From positions 434,001 through 498,000 of the forward strand of contig CBDHYI010000008.1 in assembly GCA_965275915.1 (NCBI GenBank): a stretch of DNA of 64,000 nt. Reading direction: 5' to 3'. The stretch is from JBDWFY01 sp965275915. Lineage in GTDB: Bacteria > Pseudomonadota > Alphaproteobacteria > Rhizobiales > Stappiaceae. The notes beneath the pieces were generated by a model. The model searched no databases and had not been told where the DNA came from. It worked only from the letters and a program-made list of their open reading frames with translations. Made by a program: the position numbers and the translations under genes. Below are positions 56,470 to 64,000 of this stretch, one piece after another (the stretch's first letter is position 1; each line of letters opens with the position of its first letter).

Positions 56470-59019
56470 ATGAGCAATACAGACGAGAAGCATTCGGTGC
56501 CGGTTGTCGACCGCATAGAGCGGTCGGGCAATATCGGCCTTCTTATGCTTCTGGCGCTGGCATTGGTTGCTGCTGCGGTCGTTATCGCCGTTCTTGGCCG
56601 CGATCAGGCCGAACCGTTTGTTCTTGGCCTGCTGGGGCTGCTCGCTGTTATCGGCGTTTTCTTTCTGTTTGCGACAGCCATCGGGTTTTTGAGATTTTAC
56701 GGCCGTGAACCGGGCAACTCGCTGGTTCAGAGTTTTGTGGACTCGCTGTCCGAAGGCGCCCTCATTACCGACAAGGACGGCCGGATATGCTACGCGAACC
56801 AGGCTTATGCCGACCTGACCCGCGTCGGAAGTCCCGGCGCAGTCCGCGCGATTGAACGGGTCTTCTCGGCGGACCCCAACGCGGCCGATGCGATGTTCCG
56901 GCTTTCCCAGGCGGCGCGGGAACGGCGAACGGCTCAGGAGGAAATCCGCCTGCCGCAGCCGATTGGAGGCGGCGAAGACAGCCCGTGCTGGTACCGGGTC
57001 AGGGTCCGCCCGCTGTCGCCGGACAAAGGCAAGGGTCAGGAAAAAGCCGTCTACACGGTCTGGCAGGTCGCCGACATCACGCGGGACCGGGCCGAACAGG
57101 AGAATTCCTTCCAGGAGTTGCAGCGTGTCATCAACTTTCTTGATCATGCGCCTGCCGGGTTCTTTTCATCCGACAGCGACGGCCGCATTCTCTATCTGAA
57201 CGCGACCCTGGCGGATTGGCTCGGTCACGATCTGGCGCAATTTCAGACCGGTTCCCTCTCGCTGTCCGACGTGATTCGCGGGGACGGCGAAGAACTGATC
57301 CGCTCGGTGCGCGGCCTTCCGGGCGAGGTGCAGACCGAGACATTTGATCTCGATCTTGTGACGAAGAACGGCAAGGGATTGGCCGTCAGAATCCTGCACA
57401 GGGTGCCGTTCGGTGCTGACGGGCTTGCCGGCGAAAGCCGAACCATTGTTCTGAACCGGTCTCGCGGCGAGGATACGTCCGAGGCCCTGAGGGCGGCCGA
57501 AGTCAAATTTGCGCGCTTCTTCAACAACACGCCGATCGCCATTGCGTCGCTGGACCGCCAGGGCGTTATCGGACGCACCAATGCGCCGTTCCTGAAACTG
57601 TTCGGAACGCCCGGCGGCGAGGAAAGCAGCAACCGCAAGCTTCTGGATCTCGTGGCGCCCGGCGGTCGCGATCAACTCGACGCCGCCTTGAAGGCAGCCG
57701 CTGACGGGCAGGGGGTTGTTCCCCCGATTGATGTCGCGCTGACCGAGGGCGAAGACGGGCGTTCGGCGACCTTCTACATCTCAACCGTTGAGGATGGAGA
57801 GGGCGATGGAGAAGCTGCCATCGTCTATGTGCTTGAGACCACCCGACAGCGGGCGCTGGAAGTGCAGTTTGCGCAAAGTCAGAAAATGCAGGCGATCGGC
57901 CAGCTCGCCGGTGGCGTGGCGCACGACTTCAACAACGTTCTGACGGCGATCATCGGTTTTTCCGATCTGCTTCTGGCCAATCACCGGCCGACAGATCCCT
58001 CGTTCCAGGACATTATGAATATCAAGCAGAATGCCAACAGGGCCGCCGGACTGGTGCGGCAGTTATTGGCGTTCTCCCGCCGGCAGACATTGCGTCCCAA
58101 AGAACTCAAGCTCAATGACGTGTTGGCAGACCTCTCTATCCTGCTTGACCGGTTGCTTGGCGAAAAGGTCGAACTGAAGGTCGTCCATGGGCGGGACCTG
58201 TGGCCGGTGATGGCCGACCTCAACCAGTTCGAACAGGTCGTGGTCAATCTGGCGGTCAATGCACGCGATGCCATGCCCGACGGCGGCAATCTTCTCATTC
58301 GCACGGCCAATATCTCAACCGGCGAATCCCGATCCTTCGAGGGTGCACAGGATATGCCGGCCGGCGAGTATGTCTTGCTTGAAGTGACGGATAACGGCAC
58401 CGGCATGCCGCCGGATGTCATGGAGAAGATTTTCGAGCCGTTCTTCTCGACCAAGGAAGTCGGCAAGGGGACGGGCCTGGGCCTGTCAACGGTCTACGGC
58501 ATCATCAAGCAGACGGGCGGTTACATCTATCCGGAGAGCGAGCCGGGCAAGGGCACGACCTTCCATATCCTGCTGCCCCGTTTCATTCCCGAACAGGCCG
58601 AAGCGATTGTCGAGGAAAAGACAGAGCAGCCCCAGGTCGCCGATCTGACCGGCAGCGCGACCATCCTTCTGGTTGAAGACGAAGAGGCGGTCCGTGCCTT
58701 TGCCGCCCGCGCACTCGCTTCCCGCGGCTATACCGTGCACGAAGCGTCAAGCGGGACAGAAGCGCTGGAAGTCATGGAAGAGGAAGAGGGCGCCATCGAC
58801 CTGGTCGTGTCGGATGTCGTCATGCCGGAAATGGACGGTCCGACGCTGCTGGGCGAACTCCGGAAAACCAGCCCGACCCTGAAGATCATATTTGTCTCCG
58901 GCTATGCAGAAGACGCGTTTGAAAAGAACCTGCCGGAAAACGAAAAATTCTCGTTCCTGCCCAAACCCTTTACGCTGAAGCAACTGGCAACGGCGGTAAA
59001 AGAGGCTTTGAACGAGTAG
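56470..59019 (+). CDS. cckA: cell-cycle hybrid histidine kinase CckA
   Basis: An 849-residue hybrid kinase. Two N-terminal transmembrane segments (about 23-80) are followed by PAS-like domains (about 85-460). The HisKA domain carries the phospho-acceptor His485 in QLAGGVAHDFNNVLTAIIGFSDLLL; the ATPase domain has N-box NLAVNARDAMP and GTGLGLSTVYGI; the C-terminal receiver carries Asp782 in LVVSDVVMPEMDG. CckA acts as kinase or phosphatase for the ChpT-CtrA and ChpT-CpdR relays. The ATG at 56470 (MSNTDEKH) is chosen over a frame extending 11 codons upstream. The flhB-cckA adjacency is conserved in Caulobacter. Confidence 0.95.
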   Translation: MSNTDEKHSVPVVDRIERSGNIGLLMLLALALVAAAVVIAVLGRDQAEPFVLGLLGLLAVIGVFFLFATAIGFLRFYGREPGNSLVQSFVDSLSEGALITDKDGRICYANQAYADLTRVGSPGAVRAIERVFSADPNAADAMFRLSQAARERRTAQEEIRLPQPIGGGEDSPCWYRVRVRPLSPDKGKGQEKAVYTVWQVADITRDRAEQENSFQELQRVINFLDHAPAGFFSSDSDGRILYLNATLADWLGHDLAQFQTGSLSLSDVIRGDGEELIRSVRGLPGEVQTETFDLDLVTKNGKGLAVRILHRVPFGADGLAGESRTIVLNRSRGEDTSEALRAAEVKFARFFNNTPIAIASLDRQGVIGRTNAPFLKLFGTPGGEESSNRKLLDLVAPGGRDQLDAALKAAADGQGVVPPIDVALTEGEDGRSATFYISTVEDGEGDGEAAIVYVLETTRQRALEVQFAQSQKMQAIGQLAGGVAHDFNNVLTAIIGFSDLLLANHRPTDPSFQDIMNIKQNANRAAGLVRQLLAFSRRQTLRPKELKLNDVLADLSILLDRLLGEKVELKVVHGRDLWPVMADLNQFEQVVVNLAVNARDAMPDGGNLLIRTANISTGESRSFEGAQDMPAGEYVLLEVTDNGTGMPPDVMEKIFEPFFSTKEVGKGTGLGLSTVYGIIKQTGGYIYPESEPGKGTTFHILLPRFIPEQAEAIVEEKTEQPQVADLTGSATILLVEDEEAVRAFAARALASRGYTVHEASSGTEALEVMEEEEGAIDLVVSDVVMPEMDGPTLLGELRKTSPTLKIIFVSGYAEDAFEKNLPENEKFSFLPKPFTLKQLATAVKEALNE

Positions 59020-59030
59020 GCGGCTCCTGC

Positions 59031-60992
59031 TCAGCCGGAACGGGAACCGCGCCGGTTTGCGTCCATGAACATCGGACCGCCGCGCCAGCGCGGGAAGGCG
59101 TATCCGTTTATCATAACCACATCGATGTCGCTTTCGCTGAGCGCTATGCCTTCCTCAAGAACCTGCCGGGCTTCGGACTGCATCGCTTTCAGGATGCGCG
59201 CCATGATCTCCTCTGCGGTAAAGGGTGCCGCCGCAATCCCTTTGCGCTTGCGTTCTGAAAGGATCAACTCGGTGACGTCGGGATCGACCTCCGGCTTTCC
59301 GGACGGATAAAGGTACCAGCCTTTGCCGGACTTTCTTCCGAACCGCTCCTGCTCGCACAGCCTGTCGGCGATGTCGACATACCGCTCACCGGGGTCCCGC
59401 GTGGCTGCCCGCCGCTTGCGCATCGCCCATGCGATATCAAGACCGGCAAGGTCCTGCATTTCAAATATGCCCATCGGAAAGCCGAAGTCTTTCATGGCGC
59501 GGTCAACCTGCTCCGGCAGTGCGCCGTCTTCAAGCAGATAGTCCGCTTCGCGCCGGTATGCGGACATAATGCGATTGCCGATGAAGCCGTCGCATACCCC
59601 TGACAGAACGGCGGTTTTCTTCAGCCGCTTGGACAGGGCCGCGACAGTCGCGACGGCATCGTCGGCAACCTTTTGGGGCAGCACGATCTCCAGCAGTTTC
59701 ATAATATGAGCCGGCGAGAAAAAATGCAGGCCGATGACCCGTGAAGGATCCTCGAGGGTTTCGGCTATGTCATTCACATCAAGATAGGATGTGTTGGTCG
59801 CCAGTATCGCGTCTTTGCGCGTGACTTTTTCCAGTTCGCCGAAGACCTGTTTTTTGACATCCATATCCTCAAACACGGCCTCAACCGCCAGATCGACATC
59901 GTCAAGTGAGGCGTAGGTGTCCGACGCTGTAAAGGCGTCTTCGATTGCTGCCCGCCTGTCGGCGCTGATGATGCCCCGTTTGGCGCTTTGATCGAGAATG
60001 GACAGAACACGGTCCGCGCCGGCGGCTGCGGCTTCGCGGTCACGCTCGACCAATGTGACCTTCAGGCCCGAAAGAACGCACGCCGCGGCAATTCCCGCCC
60101 CCATCGTACCGCCGCCGATCACGCCGACATGGTTCACGGATCGGGGATCCATCTTGCAGCGCGGGTCGGACAGGGTGGCACGCTCGGCGAAAAATATGTG
60201 GCGCAGCGCGGCGGCCTGATCGGAGTCTTTCAGGTCCAGGAAGGCTGCGCGTTCTTGTTCCAGTGCCGTCTCGGCCGGACAGTCCAGAGCGGTTTCAACG
60301 GCCTCTACGGCGGCGGCGATGGAGGCCTGCCCGCGCGCCTTCGCAAGCAGTTTCTTTTTCAGCTCGTCAAATTGCGCGCGGTTTTCAGGCTTGTTCACCG
60401 GCCGGCTGAGAACGGCAGGCTGTCTGCCGGTCATGGATCCCGCAAGCCGTTTGGCGGCCTCGGCCGGCTCACCATCGACGCTTTCGCTGATCAGGCCGGC
60501 CGCTTCAGCATCAGAGGCGCTGATCGGCTTGCCGCCGGCGATCATTGTCAGGGCCAGGTCAGCCGGAACGAGTCTCGGCAACCGGACCGTGCCGCCCGCA
60601 CCGGGGATCAGACCGAGATTGACCTCAGGCAATCCCATTTTTGCGGTTGTCGCGGCCACCCTTGCGTGGCACGCCATTGCCAGCTCCAGGCCTCCCCCGA
60701 GCGCTGTGCCGTGCAGTGCCGCAACCCACGGTTTGTCCGCGTCCTCGATTGCGGCCAGGACATCGGGCAGATGCGGTGCGACGGGAGGCTTGCCGAATTC
60801 CTTGATATCGGCACCGGCAACAAATGTGCGGCCTGCACATGTCAACACGATCGCGGTGATTGCCGGATCGGTATCACAGGTCCGTACGGCCTCAAGCAGC
60901 CCCTGCCTGACCGGCTGGGACAGCGCATTGACCGGCGGATTGTCGACCGTGACGACGGCGATCGTGCCGGTTTTCTGAACGGTGACACTCAT
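59031..60992 (-). CDS. FadJ-type multifunctional beta-oxidation enzyme, shortened C-terminus
   Basis: A 653-residue fusion of enoyl-CoA hydratase (residues about 1-185, with ALHGTALGGGLELAMACHARVA and GLPEVNLGLIPGAGGTVRLPRL) and 3-hydroxyacyl-CoA dehydrogenase. The latter has its NAD fold at VGVIGGGTMGAGIAAACVLSG (about 288-308), catalytic HFFSPAHIMKLLEIV, and C-terminal domains. It converts enoyl-CoA to 3-ketoacyl-CoA. The last domain stops at GYAFPRWRGGPMFMDANRRGSRSG, where relatives continue for roughly 40-50 residues (for example GGPMFYAD...). The stop is 11 bases from the convergent cckA stop. Activity may be retained because the catalytic regions are intact. Confidence 0.88.
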   Translation of the reverse strand: MSVTVQKTGTIAVVTVDNPPVNALSQPVRQGLLEAVRTCDTDPAITAIVLTCAGRTFVAGADIKEFGKPPVAPHLPDVLAAIEDADKPWVAALHGTALGGGLELAMACHARVAATTAKMGLPEVNLGLIPGAGGTVRLPRLVPADLALTMIAGGKPISASDAEAAGLISESVDGEPAEAAKRLAGSMTGRQPAVLSRPVNKPENRAQFDELKKKLLAKARGQASIAAAVEAVETALDCPAETALEQERAAFLDLKDSDQAAALRHIFFAERATLSDPRCKMDPRSVNHVGVIGGGTMGAGIAAACVLSGLKVTLVERDREAAAAGADRVLSILDQSAKRGIISADRRAAIEDAFTASDTYASLDDVDLAVEAVFEDMDVKKQVFGELEKVTRKDAILATNTSYLDVNDIAETLEDPSRVIGLHFFSPAHIMKLLEIVLPQKVADDAVATVAALSKRLKKTAVLSGVCDGFIGNRIMSAYRREADYLLEDGALPEQVDRAMKDFGFPMGIFEMQDLAGLDIAWAMRKRRAATRDPGERYVDIADRLCEQERFGRKSGKGWYLYPSGKPEVDPDVTELILSERKRKGIAAAPFTAEEIMARILKAMQSEARQVLEEGIALSESDIDVVMINGYAFPRWRGGPMFMDANRRGSRSG

Positions 60993-61000
60993 CGCTTAGA

Positions 61001-61101
61001 GCGCATCCGGCGGGGGTTGAATCACCTTCGCGGCAAGGATACGCGTGAAAACAGAGAATTGGGGCATTTCACGCGATCCAGGGATCGCGGGAATTGCCCT
61101 A
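61001..61101 (+). repeat. mosaic repeat copy C, filling the gap between acyl-CoA dehydrogenase and fadJ-type gene
   Basis: GCGCATCC (61001-61008) and GGATACGCG (61037-61045) flank the left half. The core at about 61061-61101 begins GGGGCATTTCACGCGAT and ends ATCGCGGGAATTGCCCTA. The CTA at 61099-61101 is the TAG stop of the acyl-CoA dehydrogenase. The repeat covers nearly the whole intergenic space of this two-gene run. Confidence 0.82.
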
Positions 61102-62337
61102 GTGAAAAGCCTGCAGGCCGGTCTGGCCGCGTCCGAGAATAAGGGCATGGATGTCGTGTGTGCCTTCATAAGTATTGACTGCCTCCAGATTCATCACATG
61201 CCGGATTACACCGTATTCGTCGGAAATGCCATTGCCGCCATGCATATCTCTGGCTTCTCGCGCAATGGCCAGTGCCTTGCCGCAATTGTTCCGTTTCATC
61301 ATGCTGATCAGTTCCGCCGGCGCTGTCTGATCGTCGACCATGCGGCCAAGGCGCAAGGCGCCAAGCAAGCCAAGGCTTATCTCGGTCTGCATGTCCGCGA
61401 GCTTTTTCTGAACAAGCTGGGTGGCGGCGAGCGGTTTTCCGAACTGTTTGCGATCCATCGTATATGCGCGGGCCGCGAACCAGCAGGCTTCTGCCGCACC
61501 CATTGCTCCCCAGGCGATCCCGTAGCGGGCGCGGTTCAGGCAGCCGAACGGACCCGCCAGCCCCGAAACATGCGGAAGCAGGTTTTCCTCCGGAACAAAG
61601 ACGTCGTCCATCTGGATCATCCCGGTTGTTGACGCACGCAGGCTGAATTTGCCGTCGATTTTCGGAGCGCTCAGGCCGGTCATTCCCTTTTCCAGAATGA
61701 ATCCCTTGATCCTGTTGTCGTGGGCCTCCGATTTTGCCCAGACAATGAAAATATCGGCAATCGGGCTGTTGGTAATCCAGTTTTTCGCGCCGGAAAGCAG
61801 ATATCCGCCCTGTACCGGCCTTGCACGTGTGATCATGCCGCCCGGATCGGAGCCGTGATCGGGCTCGGTGAGGCCGAAACAGCCGATCCATTCGCCGCTG
61901 GCCAGCTTCGGCAGATAGTTGTGACGCTGTTCGTCCGTGCCGTAGGCGTAGATCGGGTGCATGACGAGGCTCGATTGAACCGACATGGCGGAGCGGTATC
62001 CCGAATCCACCCGTTCCACTTCGCGCGCAACCAGCCCGTAGCTGACATAACCCGCTCCGACGCCGCCGAACTGTTCCGGAATGGTTACGCCGAGCATTCC
62101 AAGCGCACCCATTTCGGTCATGATGTCACGGTGGAAGATCTCGTTCCGATTGCCTTCGATCACGCGCGCACCGAGCTTGTCCTGGCAATAGGCTTGCGCG
62201 CTGTCGCGGATCATGCGCTCTTCATCCGTCAGTTGACTGTCTATCAGAAACGGATCGTCCCACCTCAGGTGTGCCGGCTTTGCGCGGGCGGTGTCCGGCG
62301 TTTGCGCGGGAATGGACTGTGTTGCGGCTTCGGCCAT
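61099..62337 (-). CDS. gcdH: glutaryl-CoA dehydrogenase
   Basis: A 412-residue flavoprotein of the acyl-CoA dehydrogenase superfamily. The GCD signature is seen in GLTEPDHGSDPGGMITRA, AKNWITNSPIADIFIVWAK, and MDRKQFGKPLAATQLVQKKLADMQTEI. The C-terminal NTYEGTHDIHALILGR carries the catalytic Glu391. It converts glutaryl-CoA to crotonyl-CoA in lysine, tryptophan and aromatic degradation. The ATG at 62337 has GGGAG upstream. It precedes the fadJ-type gene, which could process crotonyl-CoA next. Its TAG stop lies in repeat copy C. Confidence 0.93.
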   Translation of the reverse strand: MAEAATQSIPAQTPDTARAKPAHLRWDDPFLIDSQLTDEERMIRDSAQAYCQDKLGARVIEGNRNEIFHRDIMTEMGALGMLGVTIPEQFGGVGAGYVSYGLVAREVERVDSGYRSAMSVQSSLVMHPIYAYGTDEQRHNYLPKLASGEWIGCFGLTEPDHGSDPGGMITRARPVQGGYLLSGAKNWITNSPIADIFIVWAKSEAHDNRIKGFILEKGMTGLSAPKIDGKFSLRASTTGMIQMDDVFVPEENLLPHVSGLAGPFGCLNRARYGIAWGAMGAAEACWFAARAYTMDRKQFGKPLAATQLVQKKLADMQTEISLGLLGALRLGRMVDDQTAPAELISMMKRNNCGKALAIAREARDMHGGNGISDEYGVIRHVMNLEAVNTYEGTHDIHALILGRGQTGLQAFH

Positions 62338-62387
62338 CTGAAATCTCCCTGTGGTCTGCTTCACCTGTTCTACACATGCGGTAAATT

Positions 62388-62421
62388 ATATTTCAAGCAT
62401 GAAATTTCATACTTGAAATAT
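62388..62421. promoter_or_regulatory. palindromic operator between gcdH and the aromatic monooxygenase gene
   Basis: ATATTTCAAG (62388-62397) and CTTGAAATAT (62412-62421) are perfect inverted partners. Inside are TTTCAAGCATGAAA and TTTCATACTTGAAA, two near-palindromic half-operators sharing the central bases. This is the layout of a dimeric regulator bound twice, such as a MarR-, TetR- or GntR-type repressor, and it would control both divergent genes. The regulator gene is not in the window. Confidence 0.7.
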
Positions 62422-62473
62422 ATAAGGTGCGGTGGCAGTATCCTGAATTGAAGAGCTAGCCAAGGAGTGATCG

Positions 62474-64000
62474 ATGCGCATCGCGTGTTTGGGAGGCGGG
62501 CCCGCGGGACTTTATTTTGCCATTTCCATGAAGCTGCGGGACTCATCCCACGAGATTGTGGTCATTGAACGCAACAGGCCTGACGACACGTTCGGCTGGG
62601 GGGTTGTTCTTTCCGATGAAACCCTTGAAAACCTGGCGGAAAACGATCCTGTCAGTGCAAAGGCCATCGGCGATCATTTTGCCTATTGGGACGATATAGC
62701 GCTCCACTTCAAAGGCGAACGGCTCGTATCCTCCGGTCATGGTTTTTGCGGGGTCGGTCGAAAGCAGCTTCTTATTCTGCTGCAGGAAAGGGCGCGGCAG
62801 CTTGGCATAGAATTGCGCTTTGAAACCGAAGTGCAAAGCGCTGAGCAATATCGCGGCGACTACGACCTGGTGGTGGCCAGCGACGGCCTGAATTCGAAAA
62901 CCCGGCTCCTCTACGAAGACGCTTTCAAGCCGGATATAGACGAGCGTCTGTGTCAGTTTGTCTGGCTCGGGACGCATCAGAAATTTGCGGACGCCTTTAC
63001 CTTCATTTTCGAAGAAACCGAACACGGCTGGATCTGGGCCCACGCCTATCAGTTTGACGATGAAACGGCGACATTCATCGTTGAGTGCGCTCAGGAGACG
63101 TTCGATGCCTTCGGCTTTGCATCGATGAGCCAAAAAGAAAGCATCCGTGTTTGCGAAGAGATATTCAAAGAGCATCTCGGCGGGCATTCTCTGATGACCA
63201 ACGCCAACCATATTCGCGGGTCGGCATGGATACGCTTTCCGCGCGTGCTTTGCGAAAAATGGAGCCATGAAAACGTGGTTCTGCTGGGCGATGCCGCGGC
63301 GACGGCTCACTTCTCCATCGGTTCGGGAACAAAGCTCGCATTTGAATCTGCGATTGCGCTTGCCGGGTATCTGCATTCGGAGCCGGACATGGACGCCGCA
63401 TTTGCCAAATATGAGGACGAGCGCCGCCTGGAAGTGCTGCGTCTGCAGTCCGCGGCCCGGAACTCGCTGGAATGGTTTGAAAATGTCGAGCGCTATCTGC
63501 ATCTGGATCCCGTTCAGCTCAATTATTCGATGCTGACCCGCTCGCAGCGCATCAGTCACGAAAATCTCCGGCTGAGGGACGGAGCATGGCTTGAATCGGC
63601 GGAGCGCTGGTTCATGAACCAGGCGGGCGTTTCACAGAACGAACCGGTGCGCTCACCCATGTTCACGCCGTTCAAACTGCGTGAAATGGAACTCAAAAAC
63701 CGCATTGTCGTATCACCGATGGCCCAATATAAAGCCGTCGACGGATCTCCCACGGATTGGCATTTTGTCCATTATTCGGAACGGGCCAAGGGAGGGGCTG
63801 GCCTCGTTTATGTGGAGATGACGTGCGTCAGTGCCGAGGGCCGCATCACACCGGGGTGTCCGGGTCTTTACGCACCTGAACATGAAGCCGCCTGGAAGCG
63901 TCTGACCGATTTTGTTCATCAGGAGACGGACGCGAAAATCTGCTGCCAGATCGGTCATTCGGGCCGGAAGGGCTCAACGCGCATTGGCTGGGAGGGCATG
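62474..64000 (+). CDS. salicylyl-CoA 5-hydroxylase / aminobenzoyl-CoA monooxygenase-reductase type fusion (cut by window edge)
   Basis: An open frame of 509 codons to the window end. Residues about 1-390 form an FAD aromatic hydroxylase (RIACLGGGPAGLYFAISMK with the GxGxxG-type FAD loop; VLLGDAAATAHFSIGSGTKLAFESAIALAGYL near 275-305). Residues from about 395 begin an old-yellow-enzyme domain (MFTPFKLREMELKNRIVVSPMAQYKAVDGSPTDWHFVHYSERAKGGAGLVYVEMT), followed by CCQIGHSGRKGSTRIGWEG. This two-domain order is that of bifunctional salicylyl-CoA 5-hydroxylases and 2-aminobenzoyl-CoA monooxygenase/reductases, which dearomatise CoA-activated aromatics. AAGGAG precedes the ATG. Which substrate is used cannot be decided here. 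Confidence 0.88.
   Translation, partial: MRIACLGGGPAGLYFAISMKLRDSSHEIVVIERNRPDDTFGWGVVLSDETLENLAENDPVSAKAIGDHFAYWDDIALHFKGERLVSSGHGFCGVGRKQLLILLQERARQLGIELRFETEVQSAEQYRGDYDLVVASDGLNSKTRLLYEDAFKPDIDERLCQFVWLGTHQKFADAFTFIFEETEHGWIWAHAYQFDDETATFIVECAQETFDAFGFASMSQKESIRVCEEIFKEHLGGHSLMTNANHIRGSAWIRFPRVLCEKWSHENVVLLGDAAATAHFSIGSGTKLAFESAIALAGYLHSEPDMDAAFAKYEDERRLEVLRLQSAARNSLEWFENVERYLHLDPVQLNYSMLTRSQRISHENLRLRDGAWLESAERWFMNQAGVSQNEPVRSPMFTPFKLREMELKNRIVVSPMAQYKAVDGSPTDWHFVHYSERAKGGAGLVYVEMTCVSAEGRITPGCPGLYAPEHEAAWKRLTDFVHQETDAKICCQIGHSGRKGSTRIGWEGM

Noticed and set aside
59988..61142. 384-codon plus-strand frame
   Set aside because: It is antisense to the fadJ-type gene, runs through the intergenic repeat, and has no ribosome site or family resemblance.

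Overview
The window reads as chromosomal DNA of a polarly organised alphaproteobacterium, most likely Hyphomicrobiales or a close relative. The evidence is the flaF/flbT pair, fliX, a DksA lacking most zinc ligands, the CckA kinase next to flhB, CtrA-type TTAA-N7-TTAA boxes, sigma-54 flagellar promoters, and a dispersed mosaic repeat resembling rhizobial RIME-type elements. No rRNA, tRNA, prophage or CRISPR array was found.

Region 1 (1-16.4 kb) is mixed housekeeping: the N-terminus of a large Lys/Ala/Pro-rich membrane protein, an Hpt protein, an adrenodoxin-type ferredoxin, two AraC regulators, an MFS transporter, a universal stress protein with an FNR/FixK-like box, a P-loop protein, a CoxE-like VWA protein, the ycjX-ycjF pair, a previously uncalled 41-residue ORF with its own RBS and terminator, a lytic transglycosylase, a SixA phosphatase, an FAD amine/amino-acid oxidase, a small exported protein and a MoxR ATPase. 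The MoxR ATPase is probably the partner of the VWA protein.

Region 2 (16.6-56.4 kb) is one large flagellar locus. It holds hook and filament-junction genes (flgE, flgK, flgL), flagellin regulators (flaF, flbT), four tandem flagellin genes, a 1590-residue propeller/VCBS/RTX-like exoprotein, a FlaG-like gene, flgI-flgJ-flgN, fliX, dksA, flgF-flgG-flgA-flgH, fliL-fliM with a membrane protein and a MotE-like gene, a 1232-residue AMIN/TPR-like protein, fliO-fliP, and flgB-flgC-fliE-fliQ-fliR-flhB. Three operons (flgE, flgI, flgF) have GG-N10-GC sigma-54 promoters. The early flgB operon has two overlapping perfect CtrA boxes and no sigma-54 site. This matches the Caulobacter-type hierarchy, in which CckA phosphorylation reaches CtrA, CtrA turns on early basal-body and export genes, and FliX with a sigma-54 activator turns on rod, hook and ring genes. 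FlbT/FlaF then control flagellin mRNA.

The most interesting non-coding signals lie in this locus. Three flagellin leaders share a small hairpin whose stem covaries while its GGAA loop is kept. A 267-bp MITE-like element with 24-bp perfect terminal inverted repeats sits inside the flgB operon between fliE and fliQ. Four copies of a hairpin-plus-core mosaic repeat are scattered through the window, and two of them supply the stop codon of the neighbouring gene. The exoprotein gene carries a near-identical 1.63-kb internal duplication.

Region 3 (56.4-64 kb) has cckA, then catabolic genes: a fadJ-type multifunctional beta-oxidation gene that stops early against cckA, a glutaryl-CoA dehydrogenase, and a divergent partial gene for a salicylyl-CoA/aminobenzoyl-CoA monooxygenase-oxidoreductase fusion. 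The last two share an intergenic region with a strong palindromic operator.
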